This document shows, piece after piece, positions 47,886-61,485 of a DNA stretch of 64,000 nucleotides. The DNA comes from Ramazzottius varieornatus (lineage: Eukaryota; Tardigrada; Eutardigrada; Parachela; Ramazzottiidae), in contig BDGG01000004.1 in NCBI GenBank assembly GCA_001949185.1, positions 1,730,278-1,794,277 of the forward strand. Reading direction: 5' to 3'. Made by a program: the position numbers and the translations under genes. The notes under the pieces are model-generated. The model saw nothing but the letters and a program-made list of their open reading frames with translations, made no database searches and was not told the DNA's origin. The first letter of the stretch is position 1. Each line of letters begins with the position of its first letter.

Positions 47886-49029
47886 ATGGCCGCATCAGCT
47901 GTGGCATCTCCGAGAGTGCATGATTTTAAAGTCGTTCTTCTAGGCGAAGGTTGCGTGGGAAAGACATCTTTGGTACTGCGCTATGTGGAGAACAAGTTCA
48001 ACGAAAAACATGAATCCACTCTGCAGGTGCGTAAATTGACTGGGCTATCTTCTTTATACCGTATAATATACAGTATCTGACCTACGGACTGCAAAACGTT
48101 GTTTTACTGTAGTGGCTGTGTTATTCCTCGTAGGCATCGTTCCTGACGAAGAAACTAACGATAGGGAACAGGCGTGTAAATTTATCTATATGGGTAAAGT
48201 ATTTTCGTGCCACGCGGGTAGAATGAGTGTCCGAAGTACTCTTTGAGTCTGGACCATAAGCTTCTCTAAGTAATCATGGTTTATGTATGCAGGATACTGC
48301 TGGCCAGGAGAGATTCCACGCATTAGGACCAATATACTACCGAGACAGCAACGGCGCTATATTGACATATGATATTACAGATGACGATTCATTCCAAAAG
48401 GTACGAGGTTCGCCCTCTTTGACGAACTGCAAACTGCCATATTAACATTGCGACCCCGGAACAGGAGTTAAGGAATTATTATTCGTAGGTGAAAAACTGG
48501 GTAAAAGAACTAAAGAAGATGCTGGGAACAGACATCATGTTGACCATAATCGGAAACAAAACTGACCTCGAGAAGCAAAGAAACGTGTCGGTGGAAACTG
48601 CTGAACAGTAAGAACGGTACCAACGAAAGTAACAACGATTTTTTCGAGGTCCACACGAGAGCGTGGCTTTGGTTAGTAGTGAAGTTTTGCTTGTGCTACA
48701 CAGGTACGCAGAATCTGTCGGCGCCACCCATTTCCAGACATCAGCGAAGCTCAACAGAGGTGTGGAAGAAGTTTTTCTGGACTTGTCCAGACGTAAGTGT
48801 AAAACCTACACACAAGACATTTCGTGGGTTCTCTGTCGGAGTTCCGGCGTTCTACGCTTCAAATAAGCACAATTTAATCCAGGTTTTCTCTTTAGGGATG
48901 ATCGAGCAAGCTGACAAGCAGGACGCGGAAAAGAGAGCGTTGAGTCCAAGCAGCAGGTCCACAGCAGCTGGAAATGTTGTGCTTCTGGAAGAAACGCCAG
49001 CAGCTCCCATAAAATCGGGTTGCTGCTGA
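47886..49029 (+). CDS. RAB21: RAB21 small GTPase
   Basis: Six exons: 47886-48026, 48134-48193, 48293-48400, 48489-48607, 48704-48792, 48896-49029; 216 residues (human 225). The G1 loop GEGCVGKTS is at residues 20-28. The switch region includes [13 protein letters not shown] and switch II is [20 protein letters not shown], which is characteristic of Rab21. The guanine-specificity motifs are GNKTDLEK and TSAKLNRG. The C-terminus SGCC provides the geranylgeranylated cysteines. Rab21 works on early endosomes and integrin traffic. The Met chosen is the first in frame with the G1 loop after an in-frame upstream region without family similarity. Confidence 0.97.
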
Positions 49030-49222
49030 CAGTTCGTCTACATACCCTTTCTTTCAGACAGTGATTGCGCTGTCCCTGTGGTTTTAAGCGTCAGAACAAT
49101 CTTTTCACCACCGAACACGATCACATGAATTTTTTTAAACCCTAATGGATAGTTTCAGGATCCTATCCATGGTTTCGCCATAGTACATATTTGTCGGATG
49201 AAACCCTTTATCTGTGTACAGT

Positions 49223-49576
49223 TTAGCCTGTCGGGGACCATGCGACCTGAATCGGATCGTAGCGTTGTGATACATCAGATACAGTAGTAGAACTCAAAGT
49301 TAAACGCGGCGATCTTTCTTCTGATGGTTCACCAACCGCTGTCGGATATATTTTGTCAAGTTCAAGCGGCACATACTCTCGCAACGTTGATTTCCCTTCG
49401 CTTGATAGTCGGACGCAAATCCAACCCGGAAGCACAAAATCGCTACTTGATTTCGTCGAATCTCGGCATAACTCTGATCTAATGATAAGGTGCCAAGAGC
49501 CTTGTGAGCAAGGAGGGTCCAGTGGAAAGCGCATGGGTTCTTGATCAAAGTCCTCCATGTATTCAGATCTTTTCAC
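49223..49576 (-). CDS. Unassigned 117-codon reading frame
   Basis: Intronless minus-strand frame between RAB21 and the sigma-1 receptor. Composition is protein-like (EDFDQEPMRFPLDPPCSQG, VPLELDKIYPTAVGEPSEER), with no signal peptide and no domain I recognise. The opposite strand is open for 63 codons over part of it. It could be an exon of a larger gene. Confidence 0.2.
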   Translation of the reverse strand: MKRSEYMEDFDQEPMRFPLDPPCSQGSWHLIIRSELCRDSTKSSSDFVLPGWICVRLSSEGKSTLREYVPLELDKIYPTAVGEPSEERSPRLTLSSTTVSDVSQRYDPIQVAWSPTG

Positions 49577-49846
49577 TTGTAACTTTTCACAAGCACTGCG
49601 AAAGTGGACTTGTAGTTTACAACTGATGGGTAACGCCCAAAAGTAGATTGCCTCCGAAACACAGCGACGGACACAATCACATATAAACCCCAGGAAAAAT
49701 CACTGATCATATCCCGACGTGTAGCTGGACAGTCGTATTGTATTATCACAGACAGAAAAGTCATGGCCAATGTCCTACAAAAGAAAAGAACTGCAAGTCC
49801 GGTCGACATCTCTAGCAAACAACATGAAAGAGCAGCAACGATGCTG

Positions 49847-50860
49847 TCAACGCGCATCCTGCAGGTTCGCTATTGATTCCTCCACGAAAAGATACGCTTC
49901 GTGCGCCAGTCCGGCCCCGAAAGCGTGCATCATGGAAAACCATGAAACGAAATCGTGCGTGGAGAAGAAGGTATCGGCCGATGCGAAGAACATTGAAGAC
50001 GGAACGAACCCACGTCCGTATTCCAAAAACCAGGAACCGGCCCCGAATCTAACACCAGCTGCACTACCCCAAGGATGATGGACCGTTACACCTGTAAATC
50101 AAACTCAAAAGGTCGGAAACTATTTACACTGCGTAATCCTCCGAGCATTCCATAGAGTGAAAACCTCACCGGCGGTAAAGTTCTCCACTTCGAACGATCG
50201 TTCCTACAAATACCAGAAGTCCCCAGCACTGAACGAGAGGACAGAAACGCACTACCTTACCCTCCACTGTTCGAGCCACCCGTCGATAACAAAATCAGTT
50301 ATGTTCAGCCAATAGCGACCTGCAATCAGAAATACGAGAAACTGGCTCAACTGCTCGACCCACACATAGCGAACGCGAGCATCTCGCTTACCTGAGAAAC
50401 CACGAGTCTCTTGGACGGTGTTGAACACCAAGACGTACTCCGTCAGGGACACATGCAATGCTGCGACTTGACCGAACCAGCCACCACAGCCGATGAAAAA
50501 GAACATGGATTCATCCACGTCTAGTATGTGGGATCCATATCGCTTTTGCAGATCCCTCACTAGGGAGCTAAACGACGATTGGATTTTCAGGCCTGCATGT
50601 AAAACGAAACTGTTAACATCTCCCCCGGAAGTGAACACCGTGTAGCACACGCTGTGTGCGGACAGCGGATAGTGGGAAGGTTTCACTTTTGCTACTTGCC
50701 AGCAATTAGCCTGTTAGCTCAGCTTAACTTTGTACTTTATCGCAACATCGTGGAGGTCCGAGTGAGAGAACAGGTAGGTCTTGCTGTCCATCCAGCTGTT
50801 CAAGATGAATGTCCCAATAGCGATGAACGCCAGCCAGAAGAGGAGGGATTTGATCGACAT
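49847..50860 (-). CDS. SIGMAR1: Sigma non-opioid receptor 1 (ERG2 family)
   Basis: Five exons: 50736-50860, 50392-50609, 50261-50319, 50170-50203, 49847-50091; 226 residues (human 223). A single N-terminal membrane helix (SLLFWLAFIAIGTFIL) is followed by the cupin-like fold. Matches are FFFIGCGGWFGQVAALHVSL, TEYVLVF, RYWLNITDFVIDGWLEQWR, WFLEYGRGFVPSSMFF and DTFFSTHDFVSWF. The ligand-pocket acids of the human receptor have counterparts in NITDF (Asp126) and LEYGRG (Glu172). It is an ER membrane protein at mitochondria-associated membranes; family relatives in fungi are sterol isomerases. The exon 1/exon 2 junction is the weakest part: the acceptor at 50610 is purine-rich, and the alternative at 50593 does not match the phase of any donor found. 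Confidence 0.93.
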
Positions 50861-53800
50861 CGCTGCACGTATTTCACAGGGTGTCGTTCCTCGTACACAG
50901 GTCGGCGGATACGGGGAAAAAAAGGGGATGATCCACTTGACATCGGACGGAGAACGAAAGAAATTTTCGGGCGACAACAAAAGCATTAATCCTTCGAAAA
51001 GATGAAGTCCAAAATATTTTGTAGGAGCAGGCCCACGGCCCCAGGGGGCGACACCAGGCTGAACTTTTTCGGTTTGTGGTCAACCGGAAACTCCAGACTC
51101 CTGAAAGTCCTGCAGCCGCGCTCTGGTCGCATTTATCGGAACAATGTAATTATAGTAACTTCTTCTGGTTTTCTGGGTCATTGGTTATACGTTGAAACCT
51201 GGAATCTGGAAGCCGGTTCTGCTCTACTGTTTGATACTTTGTACCGTTGATGCCCCAGAACAAAGAGATCGGAGGAGGGATCGAGTGTTCGTCGACTGGC
51301 GCATGTAAGGTCTGTAACGAGCCACCATGGAGTCCATTCCGTACGATTACTTCACGTTAATTGCTAATTGCTTTGGGAATTGAGTTCCAATCTTTGGTTC
51401 TCAAATTAAGTTTTCTTCTGTACAGTACATCTATGGCATCTACGTGCTGGCGGCCTAACTTAGCAAAGCAGTCCCTATGGCCAGCATGTTAACTTTTGCT
51501 GGTTTTAGTACACGTTTACCGGAATCCTTCCGATACCTGTGAATGGACCACGAGAACATCCACGATCCGGAAGAGATATGCCGCTGCACCATGAACCTAT
51601 CTGGAACATTCTGCCTGGGTGCCTTCGGATGCGGAGAGGATTTGGACGACTTCTACCGGTTCTGAAGTGGCTGATTAGCGCATGCAGCTTTCAACTATAG
51701 CACGGTATTGTTGTGTTTTTCTCAAGTGGTCTTATCGTGCTCCTGGAGAGCATGGTCCAATTAGCGGAACATCTTGCCTTTCCGCGCCAATAATCTCCCT
51801 GTTTATAGGCCGAAGAGGACCCATTTTCTCAACCACACCCAAAAGAAAACAATGGCTCAGCATTACCAAAGAAGCAACAGGTAAGCACCATGTTCCTATT
51901 GTACTGGGTATAGTGGCGCATGCCACATCTTTGGCACCTGAGGACCTCAAATCAGGTGTTTCAGAGATTTATTTGTTTGATCGGAATGAAAAGAGTCTCA
52001 AGAGGTGGCCTGTTCATTGTGGTAGGCTGGTCTTTGTCTTTGCATAACAGAAAGCCGTACTCGTCCAGATGAGGACTTTTCCCTCGAGAGCGGCGTTGTT
52101 TCACTCCGCGTTGTACTTGCTCGAGGTTGATTCGATCCATTGTTCCACTGTCATTCCTGGAGATCGTTTAGAATACACTCCTGGGCTCTTCACCTGTTCT
52201 CTAGAAAGTTTCAAACTAAGGCTGAGGGTACTTCGGAAGAAGTTCTTGAAGTTCAATATACATCAGTGAGGGCTGTGCCATTGTTTTAAGGAGTGATCGA
52301 ACACAAAGTCTGTAATTAAGAAGCCTAACATTTTTCTTAATAAGGTGCACTAGATATGGGATCAGGAAGGAAGTTCAGAAAAAGCGCACGAATAGTCTGT
52401 CATACTGTAAAAATTCGTCTTTCCGAGTTCTCCCTCTTCGAGTTCTTTGATATCCAAAAAATAGTGCCACTGACAATAAGTAAGAAAATACTTCGGGTTT
52501 CGTCTGAAAGATCTCATTATTTCCAGACTTGTTAGCTTTCGGCAGGTTTGGCTCCCCTCCTCGTCAGGACAGGACGGCTTCTAAGAGGATCAGTGGGTGC
52601 TTGTTATAGTCGTTTTATGGTCGCTTCCGACGTTAATCTCATAGGGTCATAAATGGTCTTGCCGAAGTCAACGCATTACAGGACGCCGCCTTTCATTCTG
52701 TGCGGCACGTCGTATCTCCTGATTGAATTTATCTGATGTTTACCTGCAATTTATCTTCTCAATGATCGTAGGCCTTTCTCATTAACAGCTCCTTACTGGA
52801 CACGGTCAATCGATTGCCGACAGCATCAGGCGCTTCAGCAGGTGTCCAAGTCGACTTCCGTCAGAACTTCCCCCGGCAGACCGCCTTGTCGTGCGCCGCT
52901 GTAGCTGAATTCGAGGAAAATTTGGATCGCTAGTAAAAGGGCGTAGGAGCAACATCTGGAGCAACTGCCGTGTGACATCTTTGTCGTCGAACTCCGTACG
53001 AGTGAGCTAATTCGGGAGGGTTCTTCTAGTCTTTTTTTTCTGACAAGCACGTCAAATCATACGTTTGGCAAGGGAAGTTGGCGCTTTGGCGGTTCGCTAA
53101 TCGATGAAACGTATAATTACTACTGCAGCACCGAGGATCTGGAGGAAGCGCGGCTTCCTTCTGCCACAGCACCGAAGGAGAACTTCTAACTTAGCATTCG
53201 AACCTGATATTGTGGTGTGTGAAGACAGAAAAGTCAGTCTGCCGCACAGCAGTAAAAGACCTTACCTGATCCTGTCCTAAATTCGAAGAATCGAATCAAT
53301 TTTTCCTCATTACTACGAGTACACGTGTACTGGTAAGGATTCCAGCCGTACATCGAGAGGGAATTTTGTTCCCTGTGCTAATTTGCTAAATACGTGTGAC
53401 CTTCTTATATAAGTTTCGGTAGGCGTTCGACAGGTGGCAGCACGTGCTCGGTCGTACCGGTACCCTGGTAACCATACGAACCACATGCCTACCGGTGGCG
53501 GAGGCCACCGTGGCCTCCCTTGAACTTAAAAGCTGGGTTTGGTAATCGATCAAAAGGTACTACGTATTAGTATTCGCTGAGATGTTTTGTGCTCTGGATG
53601 CCACAGGCTTATGGCGATTTTGCGAGGATGAGTAGTAGGCGGAAAGAGAAAATCCACAAGGAGATTACCGTCAAAAGAACATTGCCGACTAATTGAGGAT
53701 AGGTCTTCATCATTAGGCTTTACCGTAGATTTGTCAACTACTTTAGGTTTGCCAAGGATGTAGCTGAAAGTGAACGGCATTTGAGCTATGATATATCCTT

Positions 53801-56768
53801 GTCAGACTTTTGGATTTGTCTTGACAGATTATGGATTTGAAGCGTTATAATGACACCTGCTTTGACTAATATCGTCACTTCACACGCGAGAATACAGTAG
53901 TATGCCAGATCCCCAATTGGACAAAACACAGTCCAGTTCGGGACCTGAGCTTACAGGGTAAATAATCATCAGCGAATTCGAATTTCAACAACAATAAATA
54001 TGATAGAGTCATGGTATCTCAAAGGAACTTGAAGGAGGTATTTGCACGTGTTTGCTTGTTAGCCGTGTTGAATCAACAGGTGGAAAAATATTGTGATAGA
54101 GAAACGCACACCTTTGCATCGTGTGTGGCCGTTCTTTTTTGTGCATGATTTGCATATCTTTAGCCGAAGAAGGGTAAAGTAAACATGGTTAATTGATGCT
54201 TGTTTTCTCATGTTTGTCCATTTGGATAACTTTCCCACACCGGCATGGCCCTACTTATGGTTTCTCGTTGCTTGAGGAGCAGTCTGTGCTCTACCTGCCG
54301 TAACCCGCGCACGAGCGGTAATTCCGTACAACCATAATTATCACTCCAGTCATTTCATTATAATAAACTAACTAGTGGTTCTCACCACTGGAAAGGCCGA
54401 GCAAAGGAGGCAAACCATTGTAGAGCGAGCACTTTTACTTGTGACTCACAGTACGGTTCGGAGGTTCCCAAGTAAAATTTTTAAGCGCCCCGATCAAGTG
54501 GCGTGTCCTTTTTCGGTACTGTGTTTGCGATGTCTGAAAGCTCGAAGACTCTGGTCGTCCATTGAAATCTCGACAGAATTAGAAGGGCCTCGCTTCGCTC
54601 GGCCTGATAATAGACATTCCAACCAACGTGAGAACTGCGTTAACCAACATATGTTTATCATCGTCGCGATGACTTTATGACGCCCGACAAATGTGAGAAA
54701 GTCCTGTGGAATGTTTCACACATGTTTGAGGATCATAATCTTAGTCGACAATTTAATTTCTATTCCCAGTAAAAACGATCCGAACTAAACGGGACTTTCT
54801 GATGACCTCAAACTGACTTTGCGTAATCCTTATAAGGTTCCTGTGTTTTAAAAGTCGTCTGAAATTTAATCCTTGCAGGACGATTTCGGCACAGAAGTGG
54901 TGGAAGCGTTTACGTGGAATATTCACGGCAAAAGATGGGCGTTTCCTGGTGGCTGGAAACCAAGACCTAGCGTCATCGTTGACTGGTTTCGATGTGCTGC
55001 TCGAAGTGCATCTTGACGACGTGCAAAAAAGACCGGCATCAAAATCGCTTAGCGTAGCTTTGATAGCCAAACGTTTGGCTAGATTAGAAGTGGAGCGCCA
55101 GCCAAGTGTTAGCCGGAAGGTTGCGTCGGAGGTACGTCTTCGTCGTTGGTGTATGACAGTACTTTGTTTCTGGGTAATTATTCGGTAGCGTCCGCAGTCA
55201 AGCCGCCTTTGTCACGCTGAAAAGTCTCTGACTTTTGTCAGGCATTGAAGCAAGACACTGACCGAACAGCTCAGCATGCAACCTGAGTACTCTGTGCATG
55301 CAATTCGACATGCCGCATGCAAAATCCATATTTGCAGGTATTATTACTCGGGGCAAGACAAGCATGCAAAAGATGATCAAACAATCGGCGGTGTTGGCGT
55401 ATTGTATGACACCAAAAGCAAGACGGCTAATGCCGTTTTCTTCGATAAACAAGCATTACAGATACGCCATGTGGTCCGAGTACATGATAAGTGTGAGACG
55501 CGGACCATCAACGATCTGCAACTGACTTTCTTTCCTTTTCAGACACTCACCTTCCTTGTCATCCTCACTGCGCAGCAAATGGTTCCAACTTCCTTGCCGA
55601 CATCCGATCTGCGTGAGAACTTCTCCGTCTCCTGGAATATCGTTCCAGGATGGTCATCGCCATCAACCAACAGAATCCAGTAACAGGTTTCCTCATTTTG
55701 AAAAAGAGCGCGTAGCCCAAACGAGAAACTATCATTGAATAGAACGGAAATAATCGGTTTACCATATGGAACGTGGGCAAATGAATGAAAGCAGATCGTC
55801 TTCCCAAATGACGCCCACGTCCAGCTGGTAATAATGTAAATGTGCTCCACTTCAAATAACGACCCGGTTCAAGTCATTTGCCAACGTCCCGTATCATACG
55901 ACGTGAAAATCGTAATAAAATTTATAAAAATAAGGCGTTGTGTTGAGGTGTTGGTTGAGTCACGACCAATATTTTTCCGTTTCAGGCAATTTGGGCTCAC
56001 GTTCGAAAGTCTTCGGGGTCCGTGTAATATGAGGAAAAGAAAAGACGAAGACGGTTGGTACGCAAGTAGAAAGCGTGAGAGTGCAGTTTGTTGATGGTCC
56101 GTAAGGCCGCGTGCCGGTCGTGCACTTTAATGGCACACTCAACCGCTGACTTTTGATATGGGCGAAATAGCTTCAAGTTTTCTCACGGAACAACTTTAGA
56201 AAGACAGCCTTGCCCACTCAGTTTCTCTGTTTGCTCGTGATTGGCCTTTTCGGCGCTCGCCGTACAGTTGGCCACGATGGTGCTAGAAGCAAGACCGAAG
56301 CGAGCGCGAAGTGATGGCAGCCGAATGACATCAGTTGACTGCTCGTGCTTCACCATTAACCCAGGCATATTGCTCCTCCCATTCATCGGCTCTCCGCATC
56401 CTTGACATGGACAGATAACTTGTGAGTTAGGCAGGTGTATGACATCTCCCTCCTCTAACCTCTGTCTTGTATTGGACCGTCTCCGTGTTTAGGGTGGATG
56501 ATATACAGTATCCGGAAAGCTGGCCCGACACTTGCCAAAGATCACTCTGCCGAATTCCTCGACACGTCCTGCACGCGACATTAATTTCCAGCCGTATTCA
56601 TACAACTTTTCCACTTGTTGCCTCGGCACGTTTCCCGACACTTCCTCATCTATTCAACGCATCTACACACCAGTCGCGCGACGTGTCTATACCGTAGTGA
56701 CCTTCGCGCATCCGCCTCGTCGATCCGTCTTCCCTGTCCTGGAATTTAGGCTACCCCAAGCTGTAACT
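50861..56768. other. 5.9 kb with no recognised gene
   Basis: Only isolated frames of 60-135 codons are visible. Among the more protein-like are 51682-52047 (plus), 53550-53780 (minus, MPFTFSYILGKPKVVDK), 54879-55131 (plus, listed separately) and 56183-56386 (minus). None chains into a phase-consistent gene with a known domain. The last kilobase should include the HES promoter and 5' UTR. Confidence 0.4.
54879..55131 (+). CDS. Candidate internal exon, unknown protein
   Basis: Open for 84 codons between an acceptor (atccttgcag) and a donor (tcggag/gtacgt). The peptide includes KWWKRLRGIFTAKDGRFLV, then FDVLLEVHLDDVQKRPASKS. The tail is basic. The order of beta-like segments faintly recalls an Argonaute N domain, but no PAZ or PIWI exon was found nearby, so this is not a family call. 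One other plus frame is also open over part of it. Confidence 0.25.
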
Positions 56769-58207
56769 ATGCCTGTTGAACGTGTGTGCATTTCCGCCAT
56801 GAGCGAACACCGACGGGTGAGTCAATTAACAATATCCGAACTGCGGCACCTCTTGTGTGCAACTTGCAGCCGCAATAGAAAACTGTACCTATTTGGGCAA
56901 GTTCCTCTTCTTATACATATGACTTTCATCATAGGCTTCGAAACCAATCATGGAGAAGCGACGTCGAGCCAGGATTAATAACTCCTTGACCGAACTGAAG
57001 ACCCTCATTCTGGACGCCACGCGCAAAGACGTAAGTCTGCTTGAAATTCGACAGGTTGAACTACATTGTGACGCAGGTGTCTACGCTTCAAAACCCGAAA
57101 GATTTTGCGGCTCATAATGTTTTCTGAGAGAGCATCCAGTACATGAAACATTCATAGAAAAAAATTGTCCATGATTTTGTCGGCATCGGAATCGTCAAAG
57201 CGAGACGAAGTGTAGCTTGACAGCAGCGGTTGTGAGACAAGCTATTCGATCTCAAGTAGGGAGTAACAATCGGCGATAAGACGTTCGGAAGAGCGTCGAG
57301 GGAGTGGGAAAGGCATCTGCAGTGGCGTCTTTACAGGGTATAATTGCCATTCTCTATGACAGTTTCCCATGTACTGCCTGACATAGTGCAGGCCGCCAGG
57401 CCGTATATCTTAACATAATCGTCTTAAATGCGGCCATAAACATGCCTGCACAGCATAATCAGACACTCTCATCCATCACACGCCAAATTCCTCTAGTCTT
57501 TCATTTTAGCGCAATAAACTGTCAAAAGTTTTCGAAATATAAGCACTGAGTAAGAGAAAACTTACTTCGAATTTTAAAAAGAAAAATCCAAATATTTTTT
57601 GCAGTGTTCACGTCAGTCCAAGTTGGAGAAAGCCGACATTCTCGAAATGACCGTCAAGCACCTACAGAACGTCCAGCGGCAGCAAATGGCGGCGGCTGTC
57701 TCGCATGACCCAACTGTGCTCACCAAATTCAAAGGTGGCTTCACCGAGTGCGCCGCAGAGATTTCGCGCTATCTGAATTCCATGGAAGGTGTCGATAAGA
57801 ATGTCCGACAAAGGATCCTCGCGCACTTAGGCCAGTGTCTGAATGGTCTTCACAACTACCTGACTCCCCTGGCCTTTGGTCCTCCATCCGTTGCTCCAGC
57901 CTTCTTCCACAACAGCCCGCCACAGCACCTCCTTCCGCATCTTCGCAATGTCCCGATGGCACCCGTGATGATGCATTCGCGACCACAGCACTTCTTCCCT
58001 ACTACACTGTCTCCGCTGAACGTCCATCCGCTGAACGTCCATCCGCTGAACGAGACCCAGAACTGCCGAGCGTCGGAGTCGCCATGCAGTTCACCAGCAA
58101 GTCCTTTCGGCTCGACAGGGTCCTCGCTCCCACCGACCACGCCCTACAGTCCCATGTCCACCTGCAGCAAGATGAGCGAGGCCGAATCTGTCTGGCGACC
58201 TTGGTAA
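56769..58207 (+). CDS. HES1: Hairy/Enhancer-of-split bHLH repressor
   Basis: Three exons: 56769-56816, 56935-57030, 57605-58207; 248 residues. The basic region [16 protein letters not shown] carries the family-defining proline. The helix-loop-helix ([13 protein letters not shown], then [20 protein letters not shown]) is split by a 574-nt intron, long for this window. The Orange domain follows ([22 protein letters not shown]), then a Pro/His/Ser-rich linker. The C-terminus is WRPW, which recruits Groucho/TLE. It should act as a nuclear repressor, typically downstream of Notch. A 15-bp tandem repeat near 58014-58050 encodes [12 protein letters not shown]. The gene symbol is by closest architecture; orthology among HES1/2/4 or hairy is not resolved. 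Confidence 0.94.
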
Positions 58208-61200
58208 AAACTTATTCTGCATAATTTCTTATTCGCACACATTACAGTCTGAATTATGTCTGTTGAATAATTACCACCTTACTTGACCCGAGAATTTTAT
58301 TGTTCTTTCAGTACAACTGTCTTATGTGTAAAATATTCTCGCGATGCGAATGTATGAGATAACTATCTGTACGAACGACTGACTTATTTAAGATGACGAG
58401 TGTGACTGTCAGGAAGCAGTTCGGCGGCTGTAAGAAGTGCGGGGAGATTTGAAAGTTGTCACAGATAAAAATGGATGTTTGAGCCGAGCAGTTCAGAATG
58501 TTTTGGTAGACTTTTTTCACGTTCTGGCAGTTTTAGTATAGGCTTTGAGGTTTACTTGACGCCTGAGGATTTTAGAGCGCGTGATGGAATATGATGGAGG
58601 GATTTACGACTTTCTCATGTCTCTTTATTGAGAAGTGCGCGCGAGTATGGCCGTTTCAACCGGCACTTAGGATCAAAAATTTAGACTTCGGGCTTCTACA
58701 GCATGAATGTAAATCTCTTAAATCCGTGAGATCTCTTGTTCGATTTTCGTGAAGCGAAAAGCCTGCAAAGCACAAGAACTTTAGAACAGCGAGGAACAAC
58801 TTGCAGACCGAGCAAAAGGCACGTGCCGCGCTCTGCTGACTTGAAAAAAGTCCGAAACCCAAGAAATGCGGTTTTTCTTCCACCTGTCAGACTTGCGGCG
58901 GACTGAATTTTCGGCACAGTTATCGCCGCCGTGCCAAAAATTGCTAGCACGATTACTGTACATATTATTTTGGTTACATAAGCTGGAAAAATAAGAGCCT
59001 CCGCATAATCTTATTTACGTTCACAGCATGACACGCCCACCTCGTTTGGCATGCGCGGTCCGCTCTTTGAGAGGATCGTCGCCCGAAAAGGTCCTTCAGC
59101 GTCCGCAAACTGCACTAGTCCGACAGAGACGGTTCAGCCGTGTTCTCGAGAAACAGTGTGAAGTTTTACTGTAATTAGATTAACCGCGTGCGAAATTGTC
59201 CCTCGTCGAAAGTAAAACAAAGAAAGCGTGGCAGAATTTGAACGATCATGGCCCGTGGTGGTCTAAAGGTTAATGTAAGACGGCCAGAACGTGGGAAAGT
59301 CATTGACAGATCGGTGTGATGTCTCGTAAGAATTAACCATGCAAACACAAGTGAGCAGATTATAGACTGAATGCCCATTCTTAATTTCCTCAGGCTGCCT
59401 AATTAGCCACATTCCTTTCTCATTACCAGTGCGTGTGTATCAAGAGTTGGGTCAAATTACAGCTAGCACAACCCGAGCTGTGACAAACCAGCGCAAGAAA
59501 TCAACATTTTTTTACAAGCAGGCGCAGCATCTGCGCCACCACATTGAAATATCGAATATTCAGAACGAGATAATAATTCGTGTGTTTGCTACACGTGGGA
59601 AATTTGTCCTTTTGTAACCCCCAAAAACTGGTTTCCGGGAGCCTGGCGCTCTTCAGTGTCGTGCAGAACGCCAGGCCGCATACATACTCTATCGAACTTT
59701 AAGGCGGTCCGAGAACGAATTGTAGAGGTACATTCTTACTCTGCATCCCAGTAATGCCTCACGAACCTGCACGCGTGGCGAATAACGGATTTGCTCAGAA
59801 CGGGGTGGATGAACCAAGTGGCTTTCCATGCTCTCCCTTGGCGGCTCCACGACGCTGCAGCGGTGCTGCCACCTGCCGCCGAAAGGAGGTAGTGTCACTG
59901 CGAATTGTACGTCATGCGCCGATCCCAATTGCACGCATCTGGTAGTAAGCTGAGCGCAACAGTTCATAAAACAAAAACGTAACCCCTCAAGTATGGATTA
60001 CTCAAACAAGATAATATGCTTGCACTAGAGATTCAAAAACTTCCTATAAATTATGGTCCATAGACACCGCCTCACAGCCGGAAATCTGGCCACCTTTTTG
60101 GAGTGGCCAGGTTCACGCAACCGGCGCCTTTTTGGAGTGTTGAGTTCCTCAACATTTCTGTTCCATCGGTTTGTTCTAACTCAGTCTTGCGATTCAGATA
60201 CCCCAGCGCACGCCGGAAAATTCCACGAGTTCCTGATCGGTGAGCCGACTCGAATGGTGTTCAGTGGGATCGAAATCGTTTATCAAATCAAAAGTGATAA
60301 AGGACTTATTTTCTTTCGAGCTTGTCAGAATTATCACCACAAACACCAGAACTGTGAAGTTTCCCATCGCAATTGGGCAAGGATGAAAGAGTGCCGCTAT
60401 CGCGAGCCCAGAGACTAAATCTAGACTTCCTGCTTGGAACTACCCAAATATTGCTGTTATCGCAGCTCACATTACCCAAACCGCTACAGTCTGTTCGCGA
60501 ACGTGTTACAAACTGTCGTCTTTCTCAATTGTTACCCTAATAAATTATCGCTTTGACAAGCTTCTTCGAGATGCGTAACCACTCAATTTATACCTTACCA
60601 CCTCGCGGTCCTCGGTGAAAAAGAACACTTGGTACCTGCGGAATTTCCCGTGGTCAGACGTAATCACGTAATGAAAATGGGATACTACTGGGGTTTCCTA
60701 CGACCGAAGTAAAAAAGAGCTACAGTGTACATATTGAGTTGATTAGCTGAGGTCTTCGCAAAACCGACTCGTAAATCGCAATAAAATTGATGGCGATTCG
60801 GCTCGAGAGATCCATTGTCTCGCCTATCGGTTGATTCTAAATAAAAATTCTCGGTATAAGTCCGACGCTATTACAATTATTTGTTTTGAACAGAAAAAAA
60901 TACTTATTCGATGGCGCCGTGTTTTAACCGACGCAACATCAACCGCAAGTTCGAAGTCTGGACCTTGGAATCGGTTTTTCCCCGTGGCGTCGCTGGAATG
61001 CGGAATGTGGAATTCGCGTCCTGCTCAGCTGGCTTTGTTTACGTTGGACTGGTCACAAAGAACAGAGCCGACCGGAGAAAACATAGGAATTTTCCGCTTT
61101 ATACTACAATTCATCCGTTTCGGTTTCATGATTGACCCTTGATGGAACGAAAGACCACTTTGCTGCCCTGGGGCGAGAAGTTGAATTTCATCCAGTAAAC

Positions 61201-61330
61201 CAATCAGTTGCAAAAGAAGGTAGGGTCGAGCTGGCCCACGCTGTTTCGTGCGGGCTTGTACGTACTACGTCACGCCGGGTTTTCGTTATGGGCAAATTCC
61301 CGATCCCCGCCTCCCGGTCAAGGATTTAGG
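58208..61330. other. 3.1 kb with no recognised gene
   Basis: The left part should be the HES 3' UTR. Beyond it are only short frames; the longest is a 121-codon plus frame at 60053-60418 that carries a near-duplicate CTTTTTGGAGTG at about 60092 and 60127. No tRNA, snRNA or known protein was found. The right end is the promoter of the next gene. Confidence 0.4.
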
Positions 61331-61337
61331 TATAAAA
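61331..61337 (+). promoter_or_regulatory. TATA box of the disordered-protein gene
   Basis: A canonical TATAAAA lies 149-155 bp upstream of the start codon, which itself sits in a textbook GCCACCATG context. Such a core promoter is typical of strongly or inducibly expressed genes. The start site would be near 61360. Confidence 0.6.
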
Positions 61338-61485
61338 CCAGCTTTTTGCCTGCTGGAGAAACCATCAGTCGAGTTTCCCCCATCTTTTAGTGCTTCTCTT
61401 CCGAACAAGCGCTAGCTCTTGATCTCTCGTGTGATCTTTTCGTAGGTCTCCGTGAAGTAACGCACAAAGAACCTCGTTAGCCACC

